Program-made: the position numbers and the translations under genes | Source: VXRJ01 sp964636705 | GTDB taxonomy: Bacteria; Acidobacteriota; Vicinamibacteria; Vicinamibacterales; UBA8438 | Assembly (NCBI GenBank): GCA_964636705.1 | Contig: CAZWUJ010000023.1 | Location: 1-64,000 of the forward strand | Length of the DNA: 64,000 nt | Direction: 5' to 3' | The notes under the pieces: model-generated | The model's database searches: none | Told to the model about the DNA's origin: nothing | Seen by the model: only the letters and a program-made list of their open reading frames with translations | Shown: piece by piece, positions 61,625 through 64,000 of the stretch | Position numbering within the stretch: the stretch's first letter is position 1 | Layout of the letters: each line of letters begins with the position of its first letter

Positions 61625-63586
61625 TTACTCCGTCTGGCGCGCCTTTGGATCGACGGGGGATCCTGCGGGCCCGCCCGCACGCTTCGCACGCACCTCTGCG
61701 TGCAGGGCGCTGACAAGGTCTTCCAGGCTGCGCGCCCCCTGATCGCCAGCCGCGCGACTCCGGACCGCCACGGTTCCCCGCTCGGCTTCCCGGTCGCCGA
61801 CAATCAGCATGTAGGGAATCTTCTGGAGCTGCGCCTCGCGGATCTTGAGTCCGATCTTCTCCTGCCGGCGGTCCAGCTCCACCCGGAAACCCTCTGCCGC
61901 GAGGTGGTCCCGCACCGTTTCCGCATAGCCGATGTGCCGGTCGGCGATCGTCAGGACACGGACCTGCACCGGGGCCAGCCAGAGGGGGAACGCGCCGGCG
62001 TACTGCTCTATCAGCAGCGCGATGAACCGCTCGAAGCTGCCGAAGATTGCCCGGTGGATCAGTACCGGCGTGTGCTCCGCGTTGTCGGCGCCGACGTACT
62101 TCAGGCCGAAGCGCTGCGGCATCTGGTAGTCGAGCTGAATCGTCGCGCATTGCCACCGCCGGCCGAGCGCGTCGGTCACGTGCAGGTCGATCTTCGGCCC
62201 GTAGAAGCTGCCGTCGCCCTCGGAGATGGTGAACGGCGTGCCGGTCGTCTCGATCGCCGACTGAAGCTGGGCTTCGGCATGGTCCCAGGTCTCCGCCGTC
62301 CCGAGGTAGTCGTCCGGCCGCGTCGACAGCTCCACCTCGTAGTCGAGCCCGAAGTCGGAGTAGACGCGGTCGACCAGCCGGAGCAGGCGTTCCACCTCGT
62401 CGCCGATCTGATCCTCAGTGATGAAGCAGTGGGCGTCGTCCTGCGCGAACTGCCGCACGCGGGTCAGCCCGCTCAGCACGCCGGACGCCTCGTTCCGATG
62501 CAGCACGCCCTGGTCGTGAAACCGTAGCGGCAGGTCGCGGTAGCTGCGTCCCTCGCTCGCGAACATGAGCATGTGGCCGGGGCAGTTCATCGCCTTCAGG
62601 CCGAACGGTTCGCCGTCCGATTCGACGAGGAACATGTTTTCCCGGTAGTGCTCCCAGTGGCCGGACGTCTCCCAGAGCGCCTTGTTGAAGACGAGCGGCG
62701 TCCGGACCTCCTGGTAGCCCTCGCCGGACAGCGCGTCACGCATGTAGTCGGAGAGCAACTGGTATAGCGTCGCTCCCTTCGCTTGCCAGAACGGCGCGCC
62801 GGGCGCCCACGGATGGAAGGTGAAGAGCCCCAGCTCCTTTCCCAGCTTGCGATGGTCGCGCTTCTTCGCTTCCTCGATCCGGTGAAGGTGCTCGGCCAGC
62901 TCCGACGACTTGAAGAACGCGGTGCCGTAGATGCGCTGCATCGGCTGGTTCCGGGCGTCGCCCTTCCAGTAGGCGTTCGAACTCGACAGCACCTTGAATG
63001 CCTTGAGACGGCCGGTGGAGGGGACGTGCGGTCCGGTGCAGAAGTCGATGAAGGCGTCCTCGATGGTGTAGCAGGAAACTCGCGGGCCGCCCTTCTCCTC
63101 GATCAACTGTACCTTGAGCGGCTCGCCCCGGCCGGCGAAATAGTCCTTCGCCTCCTCCTTCGACATCATCTTCCGCTCGTAGCGGAGATCGTGACGGGCG
63201 ATCTCGGTCATCTTCCGCTCGATCGCCTCGAGATCCTCCGGGACGAACGGGCGGTTGACGACGAAGTCGTAGAAGAAGCCGTCCTCGATCGCCGGACCGA
63301 TGCCGCACTGCGCTTCCGGGAAGAGGGCGGTCACGGCCGCCGCCATCAAGTGGGCCGTGCTGTGCCGGTAGAGGTCCAGCGCTTTCGGCGTCCCGGGAGT
63401 CACGAACTTCACGGCGGCGTCCCCCTCCAGCGGGAAGGTCAGGTCCACCATCCGGTCGTCGACGATTGCGGCAAGGGCCTGCTTCGCCAGACGCGGCGAG
63501 AGGTCCCTCGCCAGATCGGCGACGGGCGCCCCCGTCGAAACGGCCCGCGTCGAGCCGTCCGGCAGCGTGACGATCACCTGACTCAT
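61625..63586 (-). CDS. thrS: Threonyl-tRNA synthetase (653 aa)
   Basis: TGS domain (MSQVIVTLPDGSTRAV), a second additional domain (YRHSTAHLMAAAVTALFP, with zinc/editing motifs), the class II core (TPLVFNKALWETSGHWEHYRENMF, LTRVRQFAQDDAHCF, PVLIHRAIFGSFERFIALL) and the C-terminal anticodon-binding domain are complete. ATG 63584-63586 begins the TGS strand. It lies upstream of infC on the same strand, with a tRNA-Val gene upstream. Confidence 0.97.
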   Translation of the reverse strand: MSQVIVTLPDGSTRAVSTGAPVADLARDLSPRLAKQALAAIVDDRMVDLTFPLEGDAAVKFVTPGTPKALDLYRHSTAHLMAAAVTALFPEAQCGIGPAIEDGFFYDFVVNRPFVPEDLEAIERKMTEIARHDLRYERKMMSKEEAKDYFAGRGEPLKVQLIEEKGGPRVSCYTIEDAFIDFCTGPHVPSTGRLKAFKVLSSSNAYWKGDARNQPMQRIYGTAFFKSSELAEHLHRIEEAKKRDHRKLGKELGLFTFHPWAPGAPFWQAKGATLYQLLSDYMRDALSGEGYQEVRTPLVFNKALWETSGHWEHYRENMFLVESDGEPFGLKAMNCPGHMLMFASEGRSYRDLPLRFHDQGVLHRNEASGVLSGLTRVRQFAQDDAHCFITEDQIGDEVERLLRLVDRVYSDFGLDYEVELSTRPDDYLGTAETWDHAEAQLQSAIETTGTPFTISEGDGSFYGPKIDLHVTDALGRRWQCATIQLDYQMPQRFGLKYVGADNAEHTPVLIHRAIFGSFERFIALLIEQYAGAFPLWLAPVQVRVLTIADRHIGYAETVRDHLAAEGFRVELDRRQEKIGLKIREAQLQKIPYMLIVGDREAERGTVAVRSRAAGDQGARSLEDLVSALHAEVRAKRAGGPAGSPVDPKARQTE

Positions 63587-63662
63587 GCGGTCTCGACAGG
63601 CGCGGACAGACTCACGCCGGGCATGGCGCAACAGGCGGGGAAGCAGAGAGGGGCATGGAACA

Positions 63663-63739
63663 TGGTAGGCACGGGCGGACTTGAACCGCCGACCTCCTGC
63701 ATGTCAAGCAGGCGCTCTAACCAACTGAGCTACGCGCCT
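63663..63739 (-). tRNA. tRNA-Val (anticodon GAC)
   Basis: On the minus strand, acceptor AGGCGCG pairs with CGTGCCT. The D-arm is GCTC-AGTTGGTTA-GAGC and the anticodon stem CCTGC/GCAGG carries loop TTGACAT, anticodon GAC (63703-63705). The T-arm is GGCGG-TTCAAGT-CCGCC, with an encoded CCA end. All four stems form. Confidence 0.95.
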
Positions 63740-64000
63740 ATTGTTTAGAATCAAAAACTTACAGCGACGCATCGGATTCTGCCAGCCACGTCTGCCAGCC
63801 AAATCGTCGCGAAGTCCTACGCGCGCCGTCCACTGGTGCGATGCCTTGCCGCCGACCGGCCTCCGCAGCTCGTCGTCGCGTAGTCATCTGATCCGGCCCA
63901 TATTCGCCCATAGCGGCGAGCGGCGTCAACTGGCGCGGCGAGGAAGCTCGTGCGCGGTGCCAGCCGCCTCGTCCGACACACCGGGACGGTCCACGGCCCG
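63740..64000. other. Right end, no gene seen
   Basis: No supported coding region is seen upstream of the tRNA gene. On the minus strand GATTCTAAACAATAG sits just before the tRNA and could carry a -10. Nothing more can be supported. Confidence 0.3.

Noticed and set aside
63740..64000. Possible integrase/attachment site next to tRNA-Val
   Set aside because: No integrase reading frame and no repeat of the tRNA 3' end could be found within the window.

Overview
The window is a high-GC bacterial contig. It contains one scaffold gap of 100 N at 33420-33519. Several features suggest Acidobacteriota, probably a Vicinamibacteria-type (subgroup 6) member: many secreted quinoproteins and c-type cytochromes, a DUF1592-DUF1552-ankyrin trio, DUF5916 outer-membrane proteins, a run of secreted 'LQGIW/FSGIW' paralogues, and the order thrS-infC-rpmI-rplT-pheS-pheT-zapB-like-zapA-rny. 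This placement is inferred from gene content; no 16S rRNA is present. The gap and several broken genes suggest a metagenome-assembled genome.

Layout. 1-1.65 kb (minus): the 5' part of an NhaC-type Na+/H+ antiporter behind a vapBC toxin-antitoxin pair. 1.8-11.3 kb (plus): a periplasmic oxidation block. It holds a cytochrome c/PQQ quinoprotein, two metallo-beta-lactamase-fold proteins, a Tat-exported molybdenum hydroxylase (Fe-S and Mo subunits fused, separate FAD subunit with four extra cysteines), an 89-aa orphan and a diheme cytochrome c. 11.4-17.0 kb: five secreted paralogues of an unnamed family in mirror order, apparently an inverted duplication. 17.1-22.5 kb (plus): DUF1592 and DUF1552 proteins and a secreted ankyrin protein. 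22.6-28.1 kb: a pyrimidine locus (dihydropyrimidinase, preT and preA each carrying an internal deletion, a Na+/alanine-type symporter, cytidine deaminase). 28.2-35.5 kb: a TPR protein, then a very large gene fusing TamB to a five-POTRA Omp85 barrel. The N gap lies inside it, but the gap is flanked by an exact 55-bp duplication; removing 155 nt restores one frame of about 2,173 codons.

35.6-44.5 kb: two DUF5916 outer-membrane proteins (one with a TolB-like N-terminal domain), a copper-monooxygenase-fold protein, a second PQQ quinoprotein and a small beta-barrel protein. 44.5-47.5 kb: an accessory patch with an AbiEi-like/Fic fusion behind an AT-rich promoter, a small lipoprotein candidate, two copies of a 24-bp repeat, and a chimeric remnant of Uma2 and NYN genes. 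47.5-52.9 kb: a pair of half-size ABC exporters, a beta-barrel protein and a coiled-coil/GAF-like protein. 53.0-63.7 kb: housekeeping genes, namely tmRNA, thiL, rny, a candidate 6S RNA, zapA, a zapB-like gene, pheT, pheS, rplT, rpmI, infC (AUU start), thrS and tRNA-Val(GAC).

The strongest leads are the TamB-Omp85 fusion, the inverted duplication of the secreted paralogues, the AbiEi-Fic fusion with its repeat-bearing promoter, the DUF1592/DUF1552/ankyrin trio, and the doubly deleted preTA pair.
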